From: Corynebacterium auriscanis
Lineage (GTDB): Bacteria; Actinomycetota; Actinomycetes; Mycobacteriales; Mycobacteriaceae
NCBI RefSeq assembly: GCF_030408435.1
Contig: NZ_CP047046.1
Coordinates: forward strand, 788,572-852,571
Length of the DNA stretch: 64,000 nucleotides
Direction: 5' to 3'
This document shows positions 38,283-46,664 of this stretch, in pieces (the first letter of the stretch is position 1; each line of letters begins with the position of its first letter). Made by a program: the position numbers and the translations under genes. The notes under the pieces were generated by a model. It had not been told where the DNA came from and ran no database searches. It saw only the letters and a list, made by a program, of their open reading frames with translations.

Positions 38283-39662
38283 ATGGCCGGAAACATCGAT
38301 TCCGTAGTTAACCTCGCGAAGCGACGGGGTTTGGTCTACCCGTGTGGAGAAATATACGGAGGAACCCGGTCTGCATGGGACTACGGGCCACTGGGCGTCG
38401 AGTTGAAAGAGAACATCAAGCGCCAGTGGTGGCGCCACATGGTGACTTCTCGCCGTGATGTGGTCGGTCTGGACTCGTCCGTGATCTTGCCCAAGCGGGT
38501 ATGGGAGGTTTCCGGCCACGTGGATGTATTCACTGATCCGCTGGTGGAATCCCTGCACACGCACAAGCGCTACCGCGCAGATCACCTGCTAGAGGCTTAT
38601 GAGGAGAAGCACGGGCACCCACCAGCCAACGGTTTGGCAGATATCAACGATCCCGAAACCGGCCAGCCTGGTAAGTGGACCGAGCCACGGGCGTTTTCCG
38701 GCCTGCTGAAGACCTACCTGGGCCCAGTAGACGACAAGGAAGGCCTGCACTACCTGCGTCCAGAGACCGCCCAGGGTATCTTCACGAACTTCAAAAACGT
38801 GATGACGACCTCCCGTCAAAAGCCACCATTTGGTATCGCACAGGTCGGTAAGTCCTTCCGTAACGAGATCACACCGGGCAATTTCATCTTCCGCACCCGC
38901 GAGTTCGAACAGATGGAGATGGAATTCTTCGTTAAGCCCGGTGAGGATGAAGAATGGCACCAGAAGTGGATTGACGATCGCTACCAGTGGTATATCGACC
39001 TGGGCATTAGGGAAGAAAACCTGCGGTTGTACGAACACCCACAGGAGAAGTTGTCTCACTACTCCAAGCGCACCGTAGATGTGGAATATGCATTCCACTT
39101 CAAGGGCTCCAAGTGGGGCGAGCTGGAGGGCGTAGCAAACCGTACCGATTACGACCTGCGTGTGCACTCCGAAGGTTCCGGAGAGGACCTCTCCTTCTTC
39201 GATCAGGAATCCAATGAGCGTTGGATCCCATATGTCATCGAGCCCGCGGCTGGCTTGGGCCGAGCCATGATGGCCTTCCTTTGCGATGCCTACGAGGAAG
39301 AGGAAGTCCCTAACTCCAAGGGCGGCACGGATACACGTACGGTTCTGCGGCTGGATCGTCGTTTGGCGCCCGTCAAGGTGGCTGTGCTCCCGCTGTCTAA
39401 GAAAGACACACTGACCCCCACCGCGGAGAAGGTGGCCGACAAGCTGCGTGGACTGTGGAACACCGACTACGACACTTCCGGTGCCATCGGTCGCCGTTAC
39501 CGTCGCCAAGACGAGATCGGCACCCCGTTCTGCGTGACCGTCGACTTTGATACCCTCGAGGACAACGCGGTGACCGTGCGCGAGCGCGATACCATGGAAC
39601 AAGAGCGCGTGAAGATCGACGACCTGCAGGCTTACCTCGGTGAGCGCCTCGCCGGTTGCTAG
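38283..39662 (+). CDS. glyS: Glycyl-tRNA synthetase (alpha2 type)
   Basis: A 459-residue class II synthetase charging tRNA-Gly. It carries the eukaryote/actinobacteria-type motifs: N-terminal [29 protein letters not shown], motif 2 [29 protein letters not shown] and motif 3 [14 protein letters not shown], plus a C-terminal anticodon-binding domain. ATG 38283 has aaggagaataatagagcc upstream. No T-box was seen in the 200-bp leader. A possible -10 (taggat, near 38210) is present. Confidence 0.95.
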   Translation: MAGNIDSVVNLAKRRGLVYPCGEIYGGTRSAWDYGPLGVELKENIKRQWWRHMVTSRRDVVGLDSSVILPKRVWEVSGHVDVFTDPLVESLHTHKRYRADHLLEAYEEKHGHPPANGLADINDPETGQPGKWTEPRAFSGLLKTYLGPVDDKEGLHYLRPETAQGIFTNFKNVMTTSRQKPPFGIAQVGKSFRNEITPGNFIFRTREFEQMEMEFFVKPGEDEEWHQKWIDDRYQWYIDLGIREENLRLYEHPQEKLSHYSKRTVDVEYAFHFKGSKWGELEGVANRTDYDLRVHSEGSGEDLSFFDQESNERWIPYVIEPAAGLGRAMMAFLCDAYEEEEVPNSKGGTDTRTVLRLDRRLAPVKVAVLPLSKKDTLTPTAEKVADKLRGLWNTDYDTSGAIGRRYRRQDEIGTPFCVTVDFDTLEDNAVTVRERDTMEQERVKIDDLQAYLGERLAGC

Positions 39663-39675
39663 GAAGGATATCTGC

Positions 39676-40221
39676 GTGAATTCCGATATCCGTTGGGGCC
39701 TGCCCAGCGATGGGCACACCTTCCCGATTTACGCCGGACCTGCTGACGACATGGATCGCGTTGCCGAATTTGCTCAAGAACGCGGAGTAAATCACCTGCG
39801 ATTCGGCGGGGACACGTGGGCGCTCCATGCTGATGAGGGCCCAGAAATCAGTGCCCAGACAGGCACCGGAACATGGACTGCTACGGCTCTTGACGCCGAA
39901 AAGTTCTCTCGTGCAAAAAATATTGAGATCAAAGCTGACCGGCACACAATCCGAATCATTAACGAAGCCAAGCAGAACTTTGTCTTGGACATTGATGGCG
40001 AAAAGGTCGGTCAATTTACGGGAGACCAGCGCGGGTTGCGGAATCTCCACGTGGAATTCGAAGGACCGGGGCAAAAATTGCCACTCGACGTTCAGATCTT
40101 TACGTCGTGGGTGGCTCGTCGCTGTCTCGAAGGCCGGATGCTCAATGCCAACACGGCCGTGCTTTGGTTCTTGGCATTCATCGCTGTGATGGCAATCGTG
40201 GTGTGGCTCGGCACCCTCTAG
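39676..40221 (+). CDS. Hypothetical membrane-anchored protein after glyS
   Basis: A 181-residue protein with a soluble, mixed beta-rich body and one C-terminal hydrophobic helix (TAVLWFLAFIAVMAIVVWL), so it is probably tail-anchored with the body in the cytoplasm. No domain is recognised. GTG 39676 follows aggaaggatatctgc, 13 bp after glyS, so they are likely co-transcribed. Confidence 0.75.
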   Translation: MNSDIRWGLPSDGHTFPIYAGPADDMDRVAEFAQERGVNHLRFGGDTWALHADEGPEISAQTGTGTWTATALDAEKFSRAKNIEIKADRHTIRIINEAKQNFVLDIDGEKVGQFTGDQRGLRNLHVEFEGPGQKLPLDVQIFTSWVARRCLEGRMLNANTAVLWFLAFIAVMAIVVWLGTL

Positions 40222-40227
40222 TGTGAC

Positions 40228-42273
40228 CTAGAAGCTGGCGGAATCCGAGCCACCACCAAAGTCTCCGCCACCGAAGCCTCCGTCGCCGTCACTCCAACCG
40301 CCACCGAAACCGCCACCGAAACCGCCACCGCCGCTAAGTAACGATCCGAGCAGCATGCCGGTCAGGATGTCTCCACCGCCATAGCCTCGGCCGTATCCGC
40401 CACCACCGTAGAAGTTGTTGCGATTGTTGAAGCGGTCAATGTCCTCGCGGACCAGTTGAGTAGCTCGCTCTGCCCAGCTGGAAGCCTGCTGGGCTGCGGA
40501 CATCGCAGACTTCGGATTGGTGGCCCGTGCCTGCTGCGCTTCGGCTAGGTATTGCCGGGCGGCGTTGGCAGCGGAACGTGATTCAACGCTGATGATCGAG
40601 CCGCGGTTGTTAATCACGTCCTCTACCGACTGCAGCTGCAAAGCGCCATTATCCACCATTCGGCCAACAATGGCATCGGAGCGACGGAAATCGCTCTCGG
40701 CGCCCCGCGCGGAATCCAAGCAGTCGTCCAACTCTGCATCGGCCTGCAATAGTGTGTTGTACGCACCCAGCAGATCAGTGTTGCTGGTACGCGCCTCATT
40801 TGATTGCTGCAATGCTAGCCGCGCGTTGCTAATGGCCTGTTCCATCGCGGTGCGATCGAAGGAAGCCGGCCCTTGGAGTAGCCGTTCGGCTTCGGCAATC
40901 TCGCCTTCCACCTCAGACATCAAGGACGTGAGGTTGTTGTGCGCTTGGCGCAATTGCTCCTCAGCGCGCTCGACCGCGGTGAGCTGGCTATCCGCCTGAT
41001 TGATCGCCATGCGGGCCCCGCCGATGACGTCGATTAACCCGCCTTGTTCACCCGCCGGACGTTTGAGCAGCTCGTTGGCGCGGTCCAGAGCCTTATCGGC
41101 TTCGTTAATCTCTTCCTCGGCCACGTCAGGGTTGTTCTGCACAGAGACTAACAGGTTGGCATCTAGACGACTGTGCAACTCGGTGAGCTTATTGCGAGCA
41201 CGAGGAATCCGCCCTCGCAGCTCGATTGTTCGCCGACGCAGTTCCTCCACTCGCTCGGGCGCGTTAATGAGCTCCTGGCGCAGGTTATTGAACTCCGCTG
41301 TTTTGGCATTGAGGTTCTTATCGGCCTTGCCACAGGAAGAAATGACCTCGATTAAGATGCTGCGCACCTGGTCTTCTTGCATCACCACTCCGCTGCGCAC
41401 CTGGTGCTCTAGCTCGAAAGCCCGCGTCAATGTGCTGCGCGAATGCTCCAGGGCCCGCGCGAGATCGCGGGTGCGTTCCGGGCCGAACTCGTCCGTCGCC
41501 ACCTGCAGTTCTTGGGCTCCCTTTCGGATGGACTCATCGGTGCTCTGCAGTTCGTCAGCCGCCAGTGTGCGCAACACGCTCGTGGGCTGCTGCGCGTAAT
41601 AATCCACATCGTCTGGATTGATTGTGCGCGCGGCCTCTAGCTGCTGTGATTCGGTTTTGCGACGGTTTCGACGTGACCACCACACCGCTCCACCAAGACC
41701 ACCGACCACAGCGGTTGCCCCAGCACCCATCCACACCTTGGACTCGGTACTAGCGCGCCCCGCGACCTTATTGGCCGCAGCTTGGGCGCTCCCAGTCCAA
41801 TCATCATTGGTCAACTTGGCCACAGCCGCATCGCGAATTTCACCGGCTAGTGAGCGCGATACACGCTCACCCCAATCCATTCCGACATTCCGCGAGGTCG
41901 TGCTAATCACCATCACCATGGTGTTGGCGGAGGAATCCTGAGCACGAAGCTGCTGCGCCACACGAGTTGGATTGTTGTCTTGCTGATCCGTGTACACCAA
42001 ATACAACTTGGTCTTGTTCTTCTGCACTCCCTCGCGGAGCGCTGCTTCGATGTCGGATTTTGCGGACCCGTCGATCACACCAGCTTGATCGACCAACCGG
42101 CTGGATAGTTGTAACCGCTCAACAGTTACACCCTGAGCTTGGGCTTGGGCGCTGGCCAAGTGGGCGTCGGCCCATAAAATAGCAGGTGACAACAGTAAAC
42201 CGGCGCCCATTGCGCCAGCCAGTGATACCCGGGTGATGCGCCACCCAGAAGTTTTAGGAAGCATGCAGTCCAC
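40228..42273 (-). CDS. TPM-domain secreted/membrane protein with Gly-rich tail
   Basis: A 681-residue protein. A signal-like segment (residues ~15-45) precedes a TPM domain (~55-170: SSRLVDQAGVIDG... and MVMVISTTSRNVGMDWGERV). One membrane span follows near 183-200, then long charged helices (~200-600, probably coiled coil) and a Gly-rich C-terminus (GGGGFGGGFGGGW). TPM proteins are linked to photosystem repair in plants and to unknown envelope roles in bacteria. GTG 42273 or ATG 42264 can start it. Confidence 0.85.
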   Translation of the reverse strand: MDCMLPKTSGWRITRVSLAGAMGAGLLLSPAILWADAHLASAQAQAQGVTVERLQLSSRLVDQAGVIDGSAKSDIEAALREGVQKNKTKLYLVYTDQQDNNPTRVAQQLRAQDSSANTMVMVISTTSRNVGMDWGERVSRSLAGEIRDAAVAKLTNDDWTGSAQAAANKVAGRASTESKVWMGAGATAVVGGLGGAVWWSRRNRRKTESQQLEAARTINPDDVDYYAQQPTSVLRTLAADELQSTDESIRKGAQELQVATDEFGPERTRDLARALEHSRSTLTRAFELEHQVRSGVVMQEDQVRSILIEVISSCGKADKNLNAKTAEFNNLRQELINAPERVEELRRRTIELRGRIPRARNKLTELHSRLDANLLVSVQNNPDVAEEEINEADKALDRANELLKRPAGEQGGLIDVIGGARMAINQADSQLTAVERAEEQLRQAHNNLTSLMSEVEGEIAEAERLLQGPASFDRTAMEQAISNARLALQQSNEARTSNTDLLGAYNTLLQADAELDDCLDSARGAESDFRRSDAIVGRMVDNGALQLQSVEDVINNRGSIISVESRSAANAARQYLAEAQQARATNPKSAMSAAQQASSWAERATQLVREDIDRFNNRNNFYGGGGYGRGYGGGDILTGMLLGSLLSGGGGFGGGFGGGWSDGDGGFGGGDFGGGSDSASF

Positions 42274-42315
42274 CTTAACGCAATTCGCAAGCTTGACCGC
42301 GTATGTTTATTAGCC

Positions 42316-43005
42316 ATGGCAGGCTACAACTCACTGGGTCAGGGGCGGGGCTCCGCGGTAGGGGCGTTTTTCGGCGGGATCGCGCGCTCGATCACCTACC
42401 TAATTTTTGGAACGCTGTTGGCAATAGCGCTCATTACGGGAGCCACCGCAGCCCACGTGTGGTCCTTCGCCCGGGCGGACGACCGCCAGCAGGCGGATGT
42501 CATTTTCGTCCTCGGTGCGGCGCAGTATGACGGCAAGCCCTCCAAGTGGTTGGCGGCCCGGCTGGATCACGCCGCGGAGTTGTATAAGGAAGGGACCGCC
42601 CCCAAGATCGTGACGGTGGGTTACAAAAAGGACGGTGATCGGTTTACCGAGGCGGAAGCCGGAAAGAATTACCTCACTACCGGCTATGGTGTTCCCGAGT
42701 CTGACGTGGTTGCCTTGCGCACCGGCGTGGATACCATCTCCAGCGCCGAAGCCCTCCACACCGAAGCTCAGTCCCGTGGCTGGTCCACCGCCGTTGTGGT
42801 GACGGACCCCGGCCACTCGTTGCGGGCCACCACTATGGTTAAGGACCAGGGGCTCGACGCCTGGGGCTCCCCGACCCGAAGTGGCCCAAGTGTGTCGAGC
42901 CGAGCTGCACAGGTCAACAGCATTCTTCATGAGACACTGGGATTGATGTACTACAAGACTGCCCAGCGCGAAGATATTAAATTCCCCGAGGTGGCAGTAT
43001 CCTAA
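42316..43005 (+). CDS. YdcF/SanA-family DUF218 protein
   Basis: A 229-residue protein with one N-terminal membrane helix (residues ~20-50) and a DUF218 domain (DVIFVLGAAQYDGKPSKWLAARLDHA, VVTDPGHSLRATTM). Family members affect envelope integrity and vancomycin sensitivity in E. coli (SanA). The biochemical activity is unknown. It is divergent from the TPM gene and followed 55 bp later by dgt. Confidence 0.85.
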   Translation: MAGYNSLGQGRGSAVGAFFGGIARSITYLIFGTLLAIALITGATAAHVWSFARADDRQQADVIFVLGAAQYDGKPSKWLAARLDHAAELYKEGTAPKIVTVGYKKDGDRFTEAEAGKNYLTTGYGVPESDVVALRTGVDTISSAEALHTEAQSRGWSTAVVVTDPGHSLRATTMVKDQGLDAWGSPTRSGPSVSSRAAQVNSILHETLGLMYYKTAQREDIKFPEVAVS

Positions 43006-43060
43006 GTCGCCGCCATGCGCGGTGGAGAGGGAACTCGAGTTGGTCAGGGAGGAACGCAAC

Positions 43061-44347
43061 GTGGATGCGAAAACGCACCGGTATACCGCACACGACCGGG
43101 AGCGGATTCACGAATTGGGAGGCAAGCGGTTAGGGCTGCCGGGATCCGTGGATGACCGCCGCGATGATTTCGACCGCGATCGCGCCCGCGTGCTGCACAG
43201 CGCGGCATTGCGCAGGTTGGCTGATAAAACCCAAGTGGTCGGGCCGGGAACTGGGGACACGCCGCGTACGAGGCTGACCCACTCCTTGGAAGTGGCGCAG
43301 ATCGCGCGTGGGATTGGTAAAACCCTGGGGTGTGATCCAGACCTGACGGAGCTGGCTGGGTTAAGCCACGATATTGGGCATCCTCCGTACGGACATAACG
43401 GGGAAGTCGCGCTCGACATAGTGGCGCAGAAGTGCGGGGGATTTGAAGGCAATGCTCAAACGTTGCGGATCCTCACCCGGCTGGAACCCAAGACCTTGGA
43501 TGCCGACGGCAATTCCTATGGTTTGAACCTCACCCGCGCCAGCATCGATGCGGCATGTAAGTACCCGTGGGGGCCGATCGCCGACGATGGCAGTGTGCGG
43601 CGCAAGTACAGTTGCTACGCCGATGACCTGCATGTGCTGGAATGGGCTCGCGACGGCGCGCCGGGGGTGCGAAAGTGCCTGGAGGCCCAGATCATGGATT
43701 GGTCCGATGATGTGGCGTATTCCGTGCATGACGTGGAAGACGGGATCGTTTCCGGACGCATCACCATGGATGTTCTGTGGGATCTGGTGGAAATTTCAGC
43801 ATTAGCGGAAAAGGGCGCGAAGGTCTTCGGCGGCTCCGTGGAGGCTCTGCTGGAAGCCGCCGGGCGGTTGCGCGATATGCCTCTGGTGGCGCGGGCGGCC
43901 GATTACGGGGGTAGCTTGCGGGATTTAGCGGGATTGAAGGCAATGACCAGCGAGCTCGTATCGCGTTTCGTCACGGCATGTGTGACGGCGACACGGGCGG
44001 AGTACGGGCCGGGGCCGCTTGGTCGATATGCCGCAGACCTGGTGATTCCACCCGTCGTGGAAGCTGAAGTGACGCTACTGAAGTCCGTGGCGGTCCTATA
44101 TGTCATGGATGAAACCCGGCACCAGGCCCAGCAGGAGCGCCAACGCGACCGCATCTTCCGTGTGACGGATTATTTGTGGCACGGGGGAGCAGGCGCACTC
44201 GATCCACAGTTCCAGGGATGGTTCGAGACTGCGGATGACGATCACGCGGCCATGCGGGTTGTGATTGACCAAGTTGCATCGCTCACCGAATCCCGATTGG
44301 AACGGCTGGACAAGCTCGCCAGTGGTGCGAGTGCTGCGTGGGCTTAG
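43061..44347 (+). CDS. dgt: Deoxyguanosinetriphosphate triphosphohydrolase-like protein
   Basis: A 428-residue HD-domain dNTPase releasing triphosphate from dNTPs. The metal-binding HD motif is visible in RLTHSLEVAQIARGI and GLSHDIGHPPYGHNGE, with the later DDVAYSVHDVEDG. The start was set at GTG 43061 because cagggaggaacgcaac precedes it; the frame is open to 43022. Its stop overlaps the convergent RNase gene by 4 bp. In many actinobacteria dgt precedes dnaG, as here. Confidence 0.93.
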   Translation: MDAKTHRYTAHDRERIHELGGKRLGLPGSVDDRRDDFDRDRARVLHSAALRRLADKTQVVGPGTGDTPRTRLTHSLEVAQIARGIGKTLGCDPDLTELAGLSHDIGHPPYGHNGEVALDIVAQKCGGFEGNAQTLRILTRLEPKTLDADGNSYGLNLTRASIDAACKYPWGPIADDGSVRRKYSCYADDLHVLEWARDGAPGVRKCLEAQIMDWSDDVAYSVHDVEDGIVSGRITMDVLWDLVEISALAEKGAKVFGGSVEALLEAAGRLRDMPLVARAADYGGSLRDLAGLKAMTSELVSRFVTACVTATRAEYGPGPLGRYAADLVIPPVVEAEVTLLKSVAVLYVMDETRHQAQQERQRDRIFRVTDYLWHGGAGALDPQFQGWFETADDDHAAMRVVIDQVASLTESRLERLDKLASGASAAWA

Positions 44348-44790
44348 CGGTCTTCGGCATCCGGAATGTGGCAGAACGACTCAAAGTGATCGTCGGAGTA
44401 GTACCACACATCGGGATCAGTTTTTGACCCGCCACCCACGACGATGCGGCGTTCACCGCGGTGCTTCAGCCCAGGTGTTTTGACGGTGTATTCCCGGTAA
44501 TAGCTGGACTTTTTCTGTGGCAAGAGGTTTTCGTAGTTGCCGAAATGTTTACCATCGGCCTGACCGTCATCGGGCTCGGCGCCCATGAGGATGTCCTTGA
44601 CCTGCTTTGAGGTTTCTTTCGGGAGCGAGGAAAGCCGGCAGTCCGGAATGCCGGAGGAAGCAGTGGTATACGTGGCCGTGGAGCCGTGATCGTCATCGGA
44701 CTGTGTGGACAGCCACCCCAGTCCAGACAACAGGGCGATTGCGGCGGCAGATCCGATACCGACTAGACGCGTGGGTTTTTTCTTGTCCAT
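44344..44790 (-). CDS. Secreted guanyl-specific ribonuclease (RNase Sa type)
   Basis: A 148-residue protein with an N-terminal membrane/signal segment (residues ~9-28) and an RNase Sa/barnase-family domain. Catalytic positions fit Streptomyces RNase Sa: general base E100 (SYYREYTV), R111/R114/R115 (HRGERRIVV) and general acid H135 (DDHFESF). C51 and C140 match the RNase Sa disulfide pair. It would cleave RNA 3' of guanosine outside the membrane or at the cell surface. No barstar-like inhibitor gene is adjacent. Its stop overlaps the dgt stop. Confidence 0.88.
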   Translation of the reverse strand: MDKKKPTRLVGIGSAAAIALLSGLGWLSTQSDDDHGSTATYTTASSGIPDCRLSSLPKETSKQVKDILMGAEPDDGQADGKHFGNYENLLPQKKSSYYREYTVKTPGLKHRGERRIVVGGGSKTDPDVWYYSDDHFESFCHIPDAEDR

Positions 44791-44841
44791 CGGTAGTCAG
44801 ATTCTAGTGCACTGGCTGGCGCTGGTGCACTTAAGGCGAGG

Positions 44842-46557
44842 CTACTTCGGGGTAATTGGCAAACGCAGTGCCGCTGGTGCCGTGAGCGGAACCATGGGTG
44901 AATGCGGCTCCACGGGCGCAATGCGACGGTAGCCCTCGGACTGCGCGGGCCGTGGATCGGCTTCGCCCTTGTTCGGCCACATTGCGGCTGCACGTTCTGC
45001 ATTGGCAGTAATTGACAAGGAAGGGTTCACACCTGGGTTGGCTGTAATGGAGGAACCATCTGTGACAAACAGAGTGGGGTAGCCCCATACGCGGTGATAC
45101 GGATCCACCACGCCGTGCTGTGGGCCCGAGCCAATTACACATCCGCCCAAGAAGTGCGCAGTTAGAGGGATATTTGCAACCTCAGACCACACCCCGCCGG
45201 CAATACCCTGTGGCATGAGGCGAGCCATAATTCGCGTGGCGCGGTTACCCTCTGGAATCCAGGACGGGTTGGGCTCACCCGTGCCCTGTTTGGAGGATAG
45301 AGATACGATCGGGCCCGTCTTTTTCAAAAACGTTGTCAGGGAGTTATCGCGGGTCTGCATCACTAGGTTGATCACCGTGCGCTGGGACCATTTGTGCAGG
45401 TTGAGCAAGCGTGGAATGGCCTTGTATTGCACACAGGCTTGTTTGATGAACTCCAAGACGCGCGGCTGCAACTTGTCGCCATCGGTCATGAGGGTCTGCA
45501 GTAGCCCCATGGCATTGGAACCCTTGCCGTAACGCACGGGCTCGATATGGGTATCCGTGGCAGGGAAGTAGCTCGATGTAATGGCCACGCCCTGGGAATA
45601 GTCTACGGAGGAATCAAACTTGGAGGAGTTCGCACCCAAGAGGGCCTCAGAGTTCGTGCGAGTCAGGTGCCCCAGCGTGGCGGGCAGTTGTGGCAAGTTG
45701 CCATTGGCCTTTTGGCGGTGCAGCAGGTTTTGTGTGCCCCACGTTCCTGCAGCCATCACCAGGTTATCGGCGGTGAAGGTACGTTTTTGGGGTTTGCGCT
45801 GCCAGAACGTGGCGGTGGCCTCGGTCTCCACGACCCACGTGTCACCGTTGCGCTTAATCGCTGTTACGGTCGTGCGATCGTGAATCCTAGCTCCGCCCTT
45901 TTCCGCGAGGAAGAGGTAATTTTTCAGCAGGGTGTTCTTGGCACCGTGGCGGCAACCCGTCATGCATTCACCGCACTCATGGCATGCGGTGCGGTCTGGT
46001 CCCACGCCGCCGAAGTAAGGATCCGCAACCGTCTCCCGGGGCTTGCCCTTGAGTCCTACCTTCTCGCCGAAGAACACGCCGACGGGCGCCAAGCGGAAGG
46101 TATGCCCCACGCCCATTTCCTCCGCGACTTGCTTGGAGAGCTTGTCAGCAGGGGTCATTGTTGGGTTGTCAACCACGCCAAGCATCTTCTGAGCTTGCTC
46201 ATAATACGGTGATAGCTCATCTTCCCAATCGGTGATCCCCGCCCACTGCTTGTCTTGGAAATAAGGGGAACCGGGCTTGTACAACGTGTTGGCGTAGTTC
46301 AAGGAACCACCGCCCACACCGGCACCGGCCAAGATCATGACGTCCCGCAAGAGGTGAATGCGCTGAATACCGAAAAAGCCCAGTTTAGGAGCCCAGAGGA
46401 AGTCCTTGAGGTGCCAGCTATTCTTGGCGAAATCCTTGTCTTCAAAGCGGCGCCCCGCTTCGAGGATGCCGACCTGATACCCCTTTTCTGTCAACCGCAG
46501 AGCGGTGACAGATCCACCGAAACCAGAGCCGATCACGAGTACGTCGTAATGAGTCAT
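44842..46557 (-). CDS. GMC-family FAD oxidoreductase (cholesterol oxidase-like)
   Basis: A 571-residue flavoenzyme with the FAD-binding GxGxxG near the N-terminus (VLVIGSGFGGSVTALRL), GAGVGGGSLNYAN, and the C-terminal VTDGSSITANPGVNPSLSITA. A cysteine-rich stretch, CHECGECMTGCRHG (near residue 190), is shared with mycobacterial ChoD-type proteins. The substrate may be a sterol or alcohol but is not established. No signal peptide is visible. The frame is open up to 46602, but ATG 46557 gives the family N-terminus. Confidence 0.87.
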   Translation of the reverse strand: MTHYDVLVIGSGFGGSVTALRLTEKGYQVGILEAGRRFEDKDFAKNSWHLKDFLWAPKLGFFGIQRIHLLRDVMILAGAGVGGGSLNYANTLYKPGSPYFQDKQWAGITDWEDELSPYYEQAQKMLGVVDNPTMTPADKLSKQVAEEMGVGHTFRLAPVGVFFGEKVGLKGKPRETVADPYFGGVGPDRTACHECGECMTGCRHGAKNTLLKNYLFLAEKGGARIHDRTTVTAIKRNGDTWVVETEATATFWQRKPQKRTFTADNLVMAAGTWGTQNLLHRQKANGNLPQLPATLGHLTRTNSEALLGANSSKFDSSVDYSQGVAITSSYFPATDTHIEPVRYGKGSNAMGLLQTLMTDGDKLQPRVLEFIKQACVQYKAIPRLLNLHKWSQRTVINLVMQTRDNSLTTFLKKTGPIVSLSSKQGTGEPNPSWIPEGNRATRIMARLMPQGIAGGVWSEVANIPLTAHFLGGCVIGSGPQHGVVDPYHRVWGYPTLFVTDGSSITANPGVNPSLSITANAERAAAMWPNKGEADPRPAQSEGYRRIAPVEPHSPMVPLTAPAALRLPITPK

Positions 46558-46664
46558 GTTTAGTAGCCTAGAGCGTTCTTTTTGGGTGCTTGCTGAAAAC
46601 ACAGAATTCTTCAGTATTTTTCATGCCACCGGCCGATTTGTACCCAAGTATTAGCATGGTGGCT

